Below, piece after piece: positions 1 to 9,841 of a DNA stretch of 64,000 nucleotides. The stretch lies in assembly GCA_905221605.1 (NCBI GenBank), contig CAJNDS010002593.1, forward strand, positions 1 through 64,000. The letters run 5' to 3'. Source of the DNA: Symbiodinium natans (taxonomy: Eukaryota > Sar > Dinophyceae > Suessiales > Symbiodiniaceae). Below the pieces are notes generated by a model, which ran no database searches, was not told the origin of the DNA, and worked only from the letters and a program-made list of their open reading frames with translations. The translations under genes and the position numbers were made by a program. The first letter of the stretch is position 1, and every line of letters starts with the position of its first letter.

Positions 1-2289
1 GCCAGGCCAACGACTGACAGACCTGCCTTGGTTGAGTCAGTGATCTATGCAGCTACCCGAATATGGTTCCAATGGAACAACAAGCTGATAAAAAGAACGA
101 AAGATTCTTCACGAGGAGTACGGAGCCGTGCTTAAACGGCATCCGCAACATGGGGCATGGTGTCATGCGCACGGTGTTCTTAGAGATTTACCAATCTACC
201 TTGCTAGATGATCGAGACATTTCAGTCGCAAAAATATGAAGAACAAAACTTCGAAAGCTGTATGAAAAGACGAGTACGCAAATATGTATATGTACATATA
301 ACTGTATAGGGTGAGATGACAAACGTCTTAGCTAGGATTCTGCTGATAATGTGGGCTCGAACCATAAGTGGAAGTGAGTCCTGTTTTGCATATTTTTCTT
401 CTTGGGGGGAGGGGTGCTGCTAGGGCTTTCAGCTCGACCAATGCCTGAAGCCTGCCGCATGGAAGTTCAGGCTTTCGAGTGGGCGACACAACCGGTTTTC
501 GGGAAGAATCCTGCAGGGCATGCTCGGGATCTCAATGTTTTATTCTGACGATGACCTGTTTTTTTTGCCGGGCAATGACGGTTGCGGAGCCTGGGACGCC
601 GGGCCAGCGTGAACTCCAAGTGGAGGGGGCGATGACGGTTACGGAGCCCCCTATGAAGCTGGGACAGCGCCTTAGGCAAGGCCTTTAGGCCGCTCCTCGC
701 TCACTCACTGACGATGATTGAAACCTACTCTTCGAGTTCCAGCGCCCCTTGGGATTTGCCAAGACGTCCCTCAGCGTTTGATGAAAGGTCATAAAGAATG
801 CCCGGCTGATTGCACCTAACATATGTACTTCAAGCATCCCCACCCCACAGCTACCTGATGCGGGAGCCATACTGCTCAAAACGCTCCAGAGATCTCTCCG
901 CGGGCTTGGCCGCTCGGCAGCTGCGCTTCTCAGGGATCCGGCGGGACTGTCTGCGGGCTTCTCAGAGCACTCGATCACTCCAGGGATGCTCGGTTGGACT
1001 CTGGCTCCTCTGAAGAGGCACTCCGGGAAACTCGGCAAAATTATCGCGATTGTTTGTGGGCTTCTCTGGGGGGTGGGGCACTCCAGGAGGCAGGAGACCG
1101 GGCCACCGGGCGAGGAAGCACGGAGGCGAAGAGCACGGCTGACTTCAAAATCCAACAGCCCCACACCAAGGGCGGGAGAGGAAAGTGATGCGAAGCATGC
1201 ATGATGGAAGTCAAGCATCCAAACACGTAGATTTTCGTCGCGCTGCCTTTTTTTGGAGCGCGCTCAGGCTTGAAATCTCCGCTTCATCCGGCAGGGCATG
1301 CAAAGCAGGCAACGTTCTCATGCTTAGAGGATTTGCTACACTCTGTGCATGACTCTGAACAACCCTGCACGACCTATTGGTGAAGCGCGTAGACCTTGAG
1401 CAGTTCTCGGCATCGTCAAGCTCATGCACAGGGCAGGGCAGGGCTTGACAGATGTACGACCTCGTAGTAGGGAATGGTTCTAGGATGTTCTAGGTTCAGA
1501 TCCTGTGCAGGGGTCCCAAAGGCGGGAACCTGAGCATTCCGGTGGCGTCGCACACGGAAGACGATCCGACAGACCGTGATGTACCCCTGTGGCTGATTGC
1601 CATGGGTCTACTTTAAATAGCCATGCGTGCATCTAACTTTAGTGACACACGGCAGCATTTGCTGGCTTGAGTTGGGTGCATCATGCAAGGATTCGCAACG
1701 TTCACAATGCCCACTGTTGTCGGAACTCTGTGACCCTCCAAGTACCACTCAAGCTGCTCTGGGCTCACCTACTTCCTCAGGAATCGAAGCCACCTTTTCA
1801 ACTGGCTTGCTCGCCTGCTCCTCACATGTTCAAACCAATCATTTTGAGGCTAGGCTAGGCTAGAGGTCCACTCCAGAACTGCCCTCTCAAGACCTCTCAG
1901 CCTCTTGTCCGTGCATCTAGGTCAAGACATTGTCAAGCCGCAAAGAAGCAACTAAAGCCAAGCTCTGCCGGCCTCGGAGACGACACCGGAATGTGTTCCT
2001 CGGTGACGATTGGCTCTGTGACTGCCGGGAAGGTGCAGGATGTGTGTAGCCTATAAACTCTCGCCCGTCTCTGAAATGCAGAGCCCAAGAACCCTCCTGG
2101 CTCTCGGGGTCTATTAAGGTGGTGCTGCTGAGGTATGCATGTCCAGACACGGCGAACTGGACAAGCAAACACGCCTGCACCTGAAAGGCCTTTAGAGTCG
2201 AGGATCCGAATTTGTCGCGTGAGACTGGCTTCTTGTCCTTCTTGATTCTCGAGTCCGCCTTGGCGCGCTCGAGTCTGCTAATGGTATTG
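1..2289. other. No supported gene
   Basis: Scattered short ORFs on both strands, the longest 177 codons at 685-1218 on the minus strand, lack a family or clear coding composition. A short partial repeat, ATGACGGTT[GA]CGGAGCC, occurs twice near 576 and 633. Confidence 0.5.
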
Positions 2290-2860
2290 TCAACGTACCC
2301 GAGGCTGAGTCAGGTGGCCGAGATAACTGAGAGGTGCTTGCGCCGACAGATCCCCATCTGAGCCGCGCACCCGCGCAGAAACTGAGTTCAGGGACTGGGT
2401 TGGCGAGACGAGCGTTTCATCTCCTTCGGAGAACCAGATACCACCACTTTTCGCCGTCACAGTCTTCCTTTCACATGGCTTCAAAGTGCAGCCGTGACTG
2501 ACAAGATGCGTGGCACAGATTTGGCCAGAGGCGTGGACTGCAAGCAAGGCTCAGCCGGCTTTCTAAGTCTTGCTGCGTGTTTTCGCTGATTTGGAACTCC
2601 CTCAACTTCTCCGCCATGTCCTGAGGGCAGAGCTCCAGGATGCTGCAAGCGAATTGGAAAGGGCTCCGCAAGCTCCGCAACATAGATACGCAAGTCCCTA
2701 AAACATCAAGGTGCCTCAGTGGGCGACCTTGTCTTGAACCGTTTAAGAAACCAAGAACCCTGTGGGCACGAAACAGCAAGAACCCCATACCCCGGGTCCT
2801 TTGCATCTCGCACAGACACCCGCAGGTCACTTCCCCGCGAGTCTTGTCGACTGGCATGCG
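2290..2860 (-). CDS. Possible exons of an unrecognised gene
   Basis: Two minus-strand pieces look coding: ILELCPQDMAEKLREFQISE with NTQQDLESRLSLAC (about 2640-2540, after a possible acceptor CTTGCAG) and KTVTAKSGGIWFSEGDETLV (about 2470-2405). No family recognised. They could be the 3' part of a gene downstream of kinase 1. Evidence is composition only. Confidence 0.25.
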
Positions 2861-2864
2861 CATT

Positions 2865-4740
2865 GGCCTGCGCCACGACTCGATGATTCAGCCCTTCGCT
2901 GGCTTGTGCGGGTTCCAAGTTGGTGGGTCATGTTATGATGACGTCGCAGGGGTGGGTGCAGCCCGTCGTGTTTGTTCCTAAACTTGGCAGTCGAAGAAAA
3001 AAGGAAGAGTCTGGGAGAAAGTGTTCCTCGACATGCTATTCTGGCTTTGAGACGGGCTCATTGGTTTCAAGGATGGCTTCATCTCAACGGACTCACGCAA
3101 AAGCTTCGCTTCGCACGTGCTGCGATCTTGCTGGCTGTCCTGACCATGTCCCTTGTCCAAGTTGTGCATGAGGCGGATCCCAGACCTATCCAAGCCTATC
3201 TGTGGTGGCAGCTCTGTGCAGCCGTTCTTTGGGCCTTGATCCAGTCAGTCTATCAACTGATGCCGTGTTGACTCATTGCTGTTGGGCTCATGCAGGGCGG
3301 TGTCGTTTAGACAGTGCCCCTCGATCCTGACTTCAGTCGAGGCATTCAGCAGTCGTTGAATTTATGTTTATGCTGCTCTGAGTCTTGATCGCTTGCGCTC
3401 GGACAATCCAAAGTTGTGCCCATCCGCATAATTGGCTGGGGCCAACCACTCAGCAGGAGCAACCCGCGAGCTGACGATCAGAAGGTGCAATCCTTGAAGC
3501 AGGACCTACAATTCTGCCACTGCACCTGCTCAAAAAACTACAAGGCAGGACCAAACTCAGAGCAAACCACCACCCAAGAGAAAGTCTCAGTCTGGCTTAG
3601 GCAGGGTTTTTTATTGAGGCTCAGACAGAGGGAGAGAACGTGCTAGTCTGCTAGTGACTGCTAGTGCACCACTTCCAGAACATGGTTCCCCACATCGCCC
3701 TGAAGGGAGCTGCTGGCAACAAGCCAGCAGATGCCCCGAGGGCGTATGTGGGCTTTCGGCACAAATAACCTCTGTGGCGTCTTTTTGTGAACATTTTTAA
3801 ACGCACTAAAATGATCGACAACATGTGCTAAAAAAACACCGAGGCCTCTTTAAATGGGCTGCAAAATGCAGTAAGTCGGAGCTCCATGAAGACACTGGTT
3901 CTTCTTAGCCTTTGCCATGCCTTTGCTGTGGATCGCAAGCCTTGATCCTCCTGGTTCGTTGCCCCACCTGCCCACCATTCCAGAAGCCTTTGGCGGGCGG
4001 GCGAAGCGCCAGTAATCACATGCCTCTCATGACCCTGCTGCCTGAAGAACAAATGGGTCTTGCAGGGCATCCTTGGCTGTAATGCGCCGACGGGGATCTC
4101 GAACCAGTACCTGGTACGGGAAGCTGACCCCTGACCCCTGTATTCAGCTATGTCAAAGTAGCTCGGGAACATGGGGGCGCGACTTGGAACAGCTCTTGCA
4201 TATTCGTCAGTGCGAGGGTGACTGTTGAACGCCTTTATTCATGCTGGTCTTGCGGCAGCTATGGTTGCATGTGAGTATGCCCCCGTACCACGGCCGAGTA
4301 TGCCGAGTCAGTGAACGCATCGATCTTCAACTTCATGCCAAAGTCACCAGTTCTGTTTTTATAGCTATTCCACTTCTGAATCGTATATCCATGACAGGCA
4401 ATTCTAAACAAAGTGCTCAAGCTGCCATTGTGAGTATCTCAGAATGATCGTGCTCGTGCATCTTCCCGAGTGGTAAGTCTGGATGCCCTTACTATCATTA
4501 TATTATATGTGATGTAGAACAGTATGATTGTGGTTTTTCTCTTCTTATTATATTATTATTACATCCAGGCGATACATTATTAAGTGAATAAAAGTGTGAG
4601 CGCTGGAATGCATGATTTTTTACTTCTTATTTACTGGAGATATAATATAGTGAGTTTACTGTGTTCATGTAGTTCACTTATTCACTTAACTTAGAAATCC
4701 AGTATTATATTCCTGTCATTATTACTATTCTTATTCTTAT
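2865..4740. other. No supported gene
   Basis: The plus-strand frame at 2972-3271 ends in a hydrophobic stretch but has no family or splice context. The rest is AT-rich towards the triplet array, with nothing recognised. Confidence 0.5.
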
Positions 4741-4746
4741 TGTCAT

Positions 4747-4829
<83 letters not shown>

Positions 4830-4898
4830 CTACGACGACGACGACTACTACTACTACTACCACCACCACCACCACCACCACTACTACTACTACTACTG

Positions 4899-4947
<49 letters not shown>

Positions 4948-4951
4948 CACG

Positions 4952-5033
<82 letters not shown>

Positions 5034-5060
5034 GTACTACTGCTAGTACTACTACTAGGA
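4747..5060 (+). repeat. (AGT)n followed by (ACT)n: trinucleotide array forming a long inverted repeat
   Basis: About 27 AGT units (4747-4829), an ACG-rich turn (4829-4845), then ACT units to about 5060 with ACC blocks at about 4859-4880 and 4936-4950. AGT and ACT are reverse complements, so the two sides can pair as a hairpin with an arm of about 80 bases. Translations of this DNA are poly-Val, poly-Leu and poly-Pro and are not genes. Confidence 0.95.
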
Positions 5061-5204
5061 CTAGTATTGTAAACTATTCTTTGCTACTCGGGATGGACCC
5101 CTGCAAGTGGCACCCGCGTGGTCAGCATCAAGGCAAGCGAGGACTGCGACTCCGGGAAGTGAAGAGGAGGGTTGTCGTGCTTGATGGCATGCCTTGGATT
5201 GGGT

Positions 5205-5500
5205 TTTTTTGTCCAAAAAAAGGGGGGAAAACCCCTTAGCGTACCCCAAAATGCTATGATCCTGATTACAAAAGGGTACCCCCTTTTTTCGGAAACCCCC
5301 AATTTTGGATCTGCCCTAACCATGAGAGCCCTCGTCTTCTCAAGGCCACGCTCTCCCCGAAGCTGACACCAAAAATCTCGAGAAGAGCATGGGGGGGTTT
5401 GCGAAAGTAAGGGGCCCCGAATAGAAACCCAAATACGAGAATCCTTATACAGGGGCCCCCAGAAAGGGTACCCCCCCCCCCCCCCCAATCTTGGACAACC
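5205..5500 (+). repeat. Poly-C and GC-rich repeat segments in the tail of kinase 1
   Basis: Contains a T7/A7/G6 block at 5206-5226, GGGTACCCCC near 5275, CCCCCAATTTTGGA near 5296, palindromic GGGGCCCC at about 5412, and a 16-base poly-C run (5471-5486) followed by AATCTTGGA. Similar pieces occur at 6633-6660. Confidence 0.7.
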
Positions 5501-5529
5501 CCCACATCACTGCAAGGCACTTCATTGTT

Positions 5530-6990
5530 TCAGCCGTGGCCTCTCCAGGTGGCATGTACGGAAACTTGCCAAAGAGGATGAGGTAAAGGATTACTCCGAA
5601 GGCCCATACATCCACTTCCTGTCAGGCATGCCGAAAACCTGGCCCTACATGCCCGAAGGGTCTGAGCTGAAGGCAAACTTGGTGCAAACCATTGATGTTA
5701 AACCACGTTAAAGCCTACTAAGGCCCTAGTTGCCCACATCCAAATTCTCCACAGATGCTTCCTTGTGGAAGGTGGGTTTGGACTGCAGCCCCCTTCGCAG
5801 CACCAAGGTCTCCGGGGCCATGTAAGGGGCGGTGCCACCAATGCCGGATAGCTTCCCCTTTCTCGGCTGCTTCAATGCAAGGCCAAAATCGCAGAGTTTG
5901 AGCTGGAAGCCAGTCTTGTCCGCACACAAGAAATTCTCTGGCTTGATGTCCTTGGCTACATGGGATGAGTCGAGGGGTTCGCGGTTCGCACATGCTCACG
6001 CCGCTCTCGCAGCTTGTGGTTCTGATTCTGCAAAGTAAGGATGAAGTCTTTGCTCAGCCTCTCTGTGCACGAGCCCTATGGTGTGGAGATGATGGATTCC
6101 TTTCAGCATCTCCGAGGCCAGTGTAGCAAACTCGTCTTCGGCAAGAGTCTTGACATGCAGTAGGTGCTGCATGAGATTTCCTGAGAGTGTCCGCTGCGGC
6201 CACCGCAAAAACTTATTTTGCAGGTAAGCCACTTGAGGGTTCTTCGGGGAACCGCTGCTGGGAAAGCTGGGTGTCTCTTGCAGATCTCGCAGACCATGTA
6301 ATAAAACCCGCCGCAGTAGAAGGCGGCTTCTAAGCTTGTGACTTGCGTGATTTTGGCTTCACTGGCAAGTCGCCACATGTAGATCTCTCGCTCGATGTTC
6401 CTTTTTCTTCGCTTGCTCACCTGCACTGGGAGCCGCAGCGCCCCCCGCGCTCTTGAGTTGCCCACTCTGACAGGTAAATTATACAGCCGAGAAAGAACTG
6501 AAAGTGTGTTTGAGGATGCAGTTGCCCAGCCAAGACACACCCACAACGTTGCGGCTCTCCTGTGTTCGAACATCCGCAACCTTCACCGCAAACTCCTCAC
6601 CAGGGTCTACAGCACCATGCCCCAGTCTAGAACCCCCCCCCCCCCCCAATTTTTTTCCAAAGGAGGCCCTGGGCTGACAAAAGCTGAGCACTGGTTCTGA
6701 TTCTTGTGTCCTTCTTCGTTGTGATCTCGGTGGCCAACCTCACCTGGCCAAAGGCTCCTTCACCCAGCTTCTTGCCAAGCGCATACCTGGAGTTCGCAAA
6801 CAGATACTCCGAAAACGTCAATTGCATTTCGTCGTGAGCTCGCTTAATTCATTCTAGCCATTCTCAGCACGTTCTCAGCACCCTTGCCCCCGGAAGCCAG
6901 CAGTGTTTCAGAACGTTGCTGCCTTCTAAAGAACTCGGCAGACTCTGGGATTTCATCGTACACCTCCTGGCGGCTAGCAACGCAACCCAT
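5530..6990 (-). CDS. Eukaryotic protein kinase (Ser/Thr type), spliced, C-lobe end not found (kinase 1)
   Basis: P-loop exon reads MQLTFSEYLFANSRYALGKK then LGEGAFGQVRLATE (from 6827). Lysine motif EFAVKVADV (about 6595-6570), helix C RKRNIEREIYMW (about 6405), VTSLEAAFYCGGFYYMVCE (hinge side, about 6340-6285), LMQHLLHVKTLAEDEFATLA and GIHHLHTIGLVHR (6155-6062), GA-donor intron, DIKPENFLC and LKLCDFGLALKQ (5950-5875), GTAPYMAPE (about 5835-5810), and VDVWAFGVILYLILFGKFPY (about 5610-5550). All key residues are intact. The last blocks (the conserved Arg of subdomain XI) are not seen; the reading runs into poly-C and GC-rich repeats below 5490. An upstream ATG at 6990 opens MGCVASRQEVYDEIPESAEF, which has the Gly2/Cys3 pattern of N-myristoylation and palmitoylation, but the splice joining it to the P-loop exon is not settled. 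Confidence 0.78.
5951..6061 (-). other. GA-AG intron in kinase 1 at HR|D
   Basis: The exon ends CACAGA at 6062. The intron begins GAGGCT and ends CCAAG. The next exon begins GACATCAAG at 5950. Joined: H R D I K P E N, the invariant catalytic loop. No GT or GC site gives this peptide. Confidence 0.8.
6633..6660 (+). repeat. Poly-C tract (15 C) then AATTTTTTTCCAAA, in a kinase 1 intron
   Basis: A run of 15 C followed by a T-run and CCAAA, resembling the pair of pieces at 5290 and 5471. It lies between the P-loop and lysine exons. Confidence 0.75.
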
Positions 6991-8865
6991 CCATGAATGC
7001 TCCCACAGCCCTCGCGATACCCATGTTCTTCGAGCCACACCCTGCAGCACAATGCGAAGCCGTTGCTGCAATACCTCTTCTTAGCTATTACTGTTGCCAC
7101 TAGCCACCCTACAACATCCCTTGTCATTCTGCTGTAGTGGCTCATGAATGGCACATGACGGCAAGCGGCTGTTTTCGTCCATAACGCAAAAGCTACGCCG
7201 TCCTATCCTTGAATGGGCTATCCCATGCACATGTCATGTCATCCCCAACTGGGGAGAGTGTTCTTTGATTTGGGTTAGGGTATCTGTATTCTTGTCCAAG
7301 CACAACTGCACATAGTATCAGCACTTGTAGCATTGGGCTTGTCTGCCTTGTATCTATCAAGTGTCTTTCGCAAAACTTCTCGGCACCCCTTTCGGGCACA
7401 GCTGCACTCCATGTTGACTCATTCGGTGCTGAGCCAGATAACTTCAATGCTGGTACAGTGGGGCCACTCTGGATGCGAGGCTCTTGCTTTTTTCTGGAAT
7501 GACAAGCAACCATCTACTGAATCTACTGCGACTGTTCTACTGTTCTACACTTCTGCTCCTTCTGCACTGACATTCGGTCCAATTGCTGGTGGCTCTGGCT
7601 GGGGCCTCAGGCCTGCACTGTCGGCGGTGCCTCCGAGGAACACACCGAAAGGTCAAAAAGTCGTCTAAGTGCGAAAGCACTGTGCGAAGCGCCGCTGCAA
7701 GACCTGGCGCACCTTCGAAGGAGTGCTCTCTGAAATGATGGTTGGTTGTTGTGTTTTTGCTAATCTCCTTGAGCTTGGTTGCTTTAAGTTACGCCTGCTC
7801 AAAGAGGCCATTTTGGCCACTTGGCCAGGGCGACAGCGACATGAAAGAAAGCCAGCATGTAAATCAAGCGCTTGCTTGTGTCTTTGACTTGGCTGGCAAA
7901 TTCGGAGCGGTGCAAGGAAACATTCGCTGTGAGAGCCAGGCTGACTGGCTGCGTGCGGCCATGTCTTGTGACAACGTGCGAGGTGAAATCAAAACTGATC
8001 TTTTGAGGTTCTTCGTGCCTACTTTTCTCTGCTGGCCGCAGCTTCTAGAGAATCTGTCCGCCGGGTAGACTTCAAGCCTGTCCCTGGGCATAATGCTTTT
8101 TTTAACGCCGGCTGAGAAGCTACGCAAAATTTTGCCAGAGCTACGCTTGGCAAAGTGAGCATCCGGCCTCGGCAAGGTATCGATCTACATGAGGTTGTGG
8201 GCCACAGTCAGATTCAGAAATATCCAATGCCAACATGTCTGAACGTCCTTGCTCAACTGCTGGCAACCACTATGAAATGAAGGGCCATTCTTTCGAGAAG
8301 CAGCCGAACTTGTGAGTTCTGACCGTGGTTCACATGCTGCGTGGCGCAAGGGCATAGACTCAGTAGCTGGGATTCTGCTTGGCCTCTTGACCAGAGGTCC
8401 GCAAAATCACTCCTCGAAGATCTCATCTGTTTGCCTTCTTTGTCAACTACAAGCCTTGCATCTCCTTTCTTGTGACAAGGCAAAGATCCGTGGCTGCTGA
8501 GTGTTAAATGGAGTTCAGCTTTGCTTGCCATTACCAAGTGAAGCATATCAAGGCAACAATCATGATCAAGACTAACTTCCCAACCATTCCTGTAGCGATG
8601 TCATATTCCTGATATGCCTACACAAAACCGCCAGGCAGAAGGCTGAACTCGGACAGAACTGCATAAACTGTTGCCGACTCTTACCTAAGCAGCATGTTGA
8701 AGCAACTGCGCTGACATCTCGTCGGGCTCATGAGGAAGTTGCCTAGAACCTGTCTTGGAGATGGGGCAAGGGTAAGAGCCAGGGCCGAGTTGGCCAACAA
8801 AGCATTTCCCCCCTCAGTGCTTCCCCACGGAGGCGTGAGCTGGCCGCGGCGGATGTGAAGGGGGC

Positions 8866-8940
8866 GGGTTAGGGTTTAGGGTTTAGGGTTTAGGGTTTAA
8901 GGTTTAGGGTTTAGGGTTTAGGGTTTAGGGTTTAGGTTTA
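8866..8940 (+). repeat. Interstitial telomere-like array (TTTAGGG)n
   Basis: About ten units of TTTAGGG with small faults (a leading GGGTTAGGG, one TTTAAGG, one short unit at the end). No chromosome end is here: unique sequence continues on both sides. Confidence 0.9.
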
Positions 8941-9021
8941 GTTCCCACCCGTGTCGCAAGCGTTTACGGGGAAAAGGTCAGACGTTACACTAGCCCAAGT
9001 TCAGGTTGAAATTGCTGACGA

Positions 9022-9056
9022 AGGGTTTAGGGTCTAGGGTTTAGGGCCTAAGGTTT
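9022..9056 (+). repeat. Second degenerate telomere-like array
   Basis: Four to five TTTAGGG-like units with changes (GTCTAGGG, GCCTAAGG), 80 bases from the larger array. Confidence 0.75.
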
Positions 9057-9763
9057 CTTTGGAGATTCGAAGCCAAGCTTGCGATGGACTTTCAGCTTGT
9101 GTAACTTGCAGGCTCTAACGAGCATTAGACACAATGACACAATCAAGCAGTGCCAAGGACCCCAAACCCCCTGAATCGGCCGCAGCGTCAACCATGCGCA
9201 CACCAGCGCTGAAATATGTTCTCCAAGCAGTTGGGGGCCGCACGTTTGAGCTCTATCTTCACTGCAGTCCCCGCGGAGCCATCCAGCTTTTCACACATGC
9301 ACTTTTCCTCAGTGCTCTCAGGTGATGGGCGGAGGGAGGGAGCCACAAACACTGGGAGCGAACATGGCACGCTGGAAAGGTCCAGACCATGCTCTTTTTT
9401 AATGTGTTGACCGCGTCTTGTTGGTCGTACCTGGGAGGCAGGAGCCAGTCCGAATGTTGAGGCACGGCATTCCGTGGACTGGTTCGTGCGCACTTGGAGA
9501 ACCAAAGCTCGATCCTGAGGATGCCAGCAGCCTTCCAAATAAAGAAATGCCACAACATTTCAAGGAATATGGATTCTGAGGGTATTATTCTTTCAATGGG
9601 TCGCATCAAGCTACTAGATCTGCTTGAGAGCAATCAGAAACCTTCAAAGTTGGCAATCGGCCTTTGCTCCTGAAAGCTTGTCCACTAGCCGGACCTTGCA
9701 CTGGTCAGGCTGCGCACCAGAGCTTCACGGAACCGTGGATCATGATGAATCACGAATCTGGCA

Positions 9764-9841
9764 TCTGGTGGTCATGTTGGGTGAAACATGGTCAGGAGGG
9801 CTTCTGGTGGTCATGTTGGGTGAAACATTGTGAGGAGGGCT
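9764..9841 (+). repeat. Two tandem copies of a 39-base unit
   Basis: TCTGGTGGTCATGTTGGGTG opens each copy at 9764 and 9803; the copies differ at about two bases. A short CTCCAGCTA run lies at 9906-9931. Confidence 0.9.

Noticed and set aside
2972-3271. Plus-strand ORF with hydrophobic C-terminal half (AAILLAVLTMSLVQVV)
   Set aside because: Single frame, opposite to all genes, no family and no neighbouring exons. It could be a decayed element but cannot be supported.
4705-5072. Long ORFs of poly-Val and poly-Leu/Pro on both strands
   Set aside because: They are translations of the AGT/ACT triplet array with no start context or flanking coding sequence.
7742-8068. Plus-strand 108-codon ORF starting with a signal-like stretch
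   Set aside because: Only the N-terminal hydrophobicity supports it; no family or transcript evidence.
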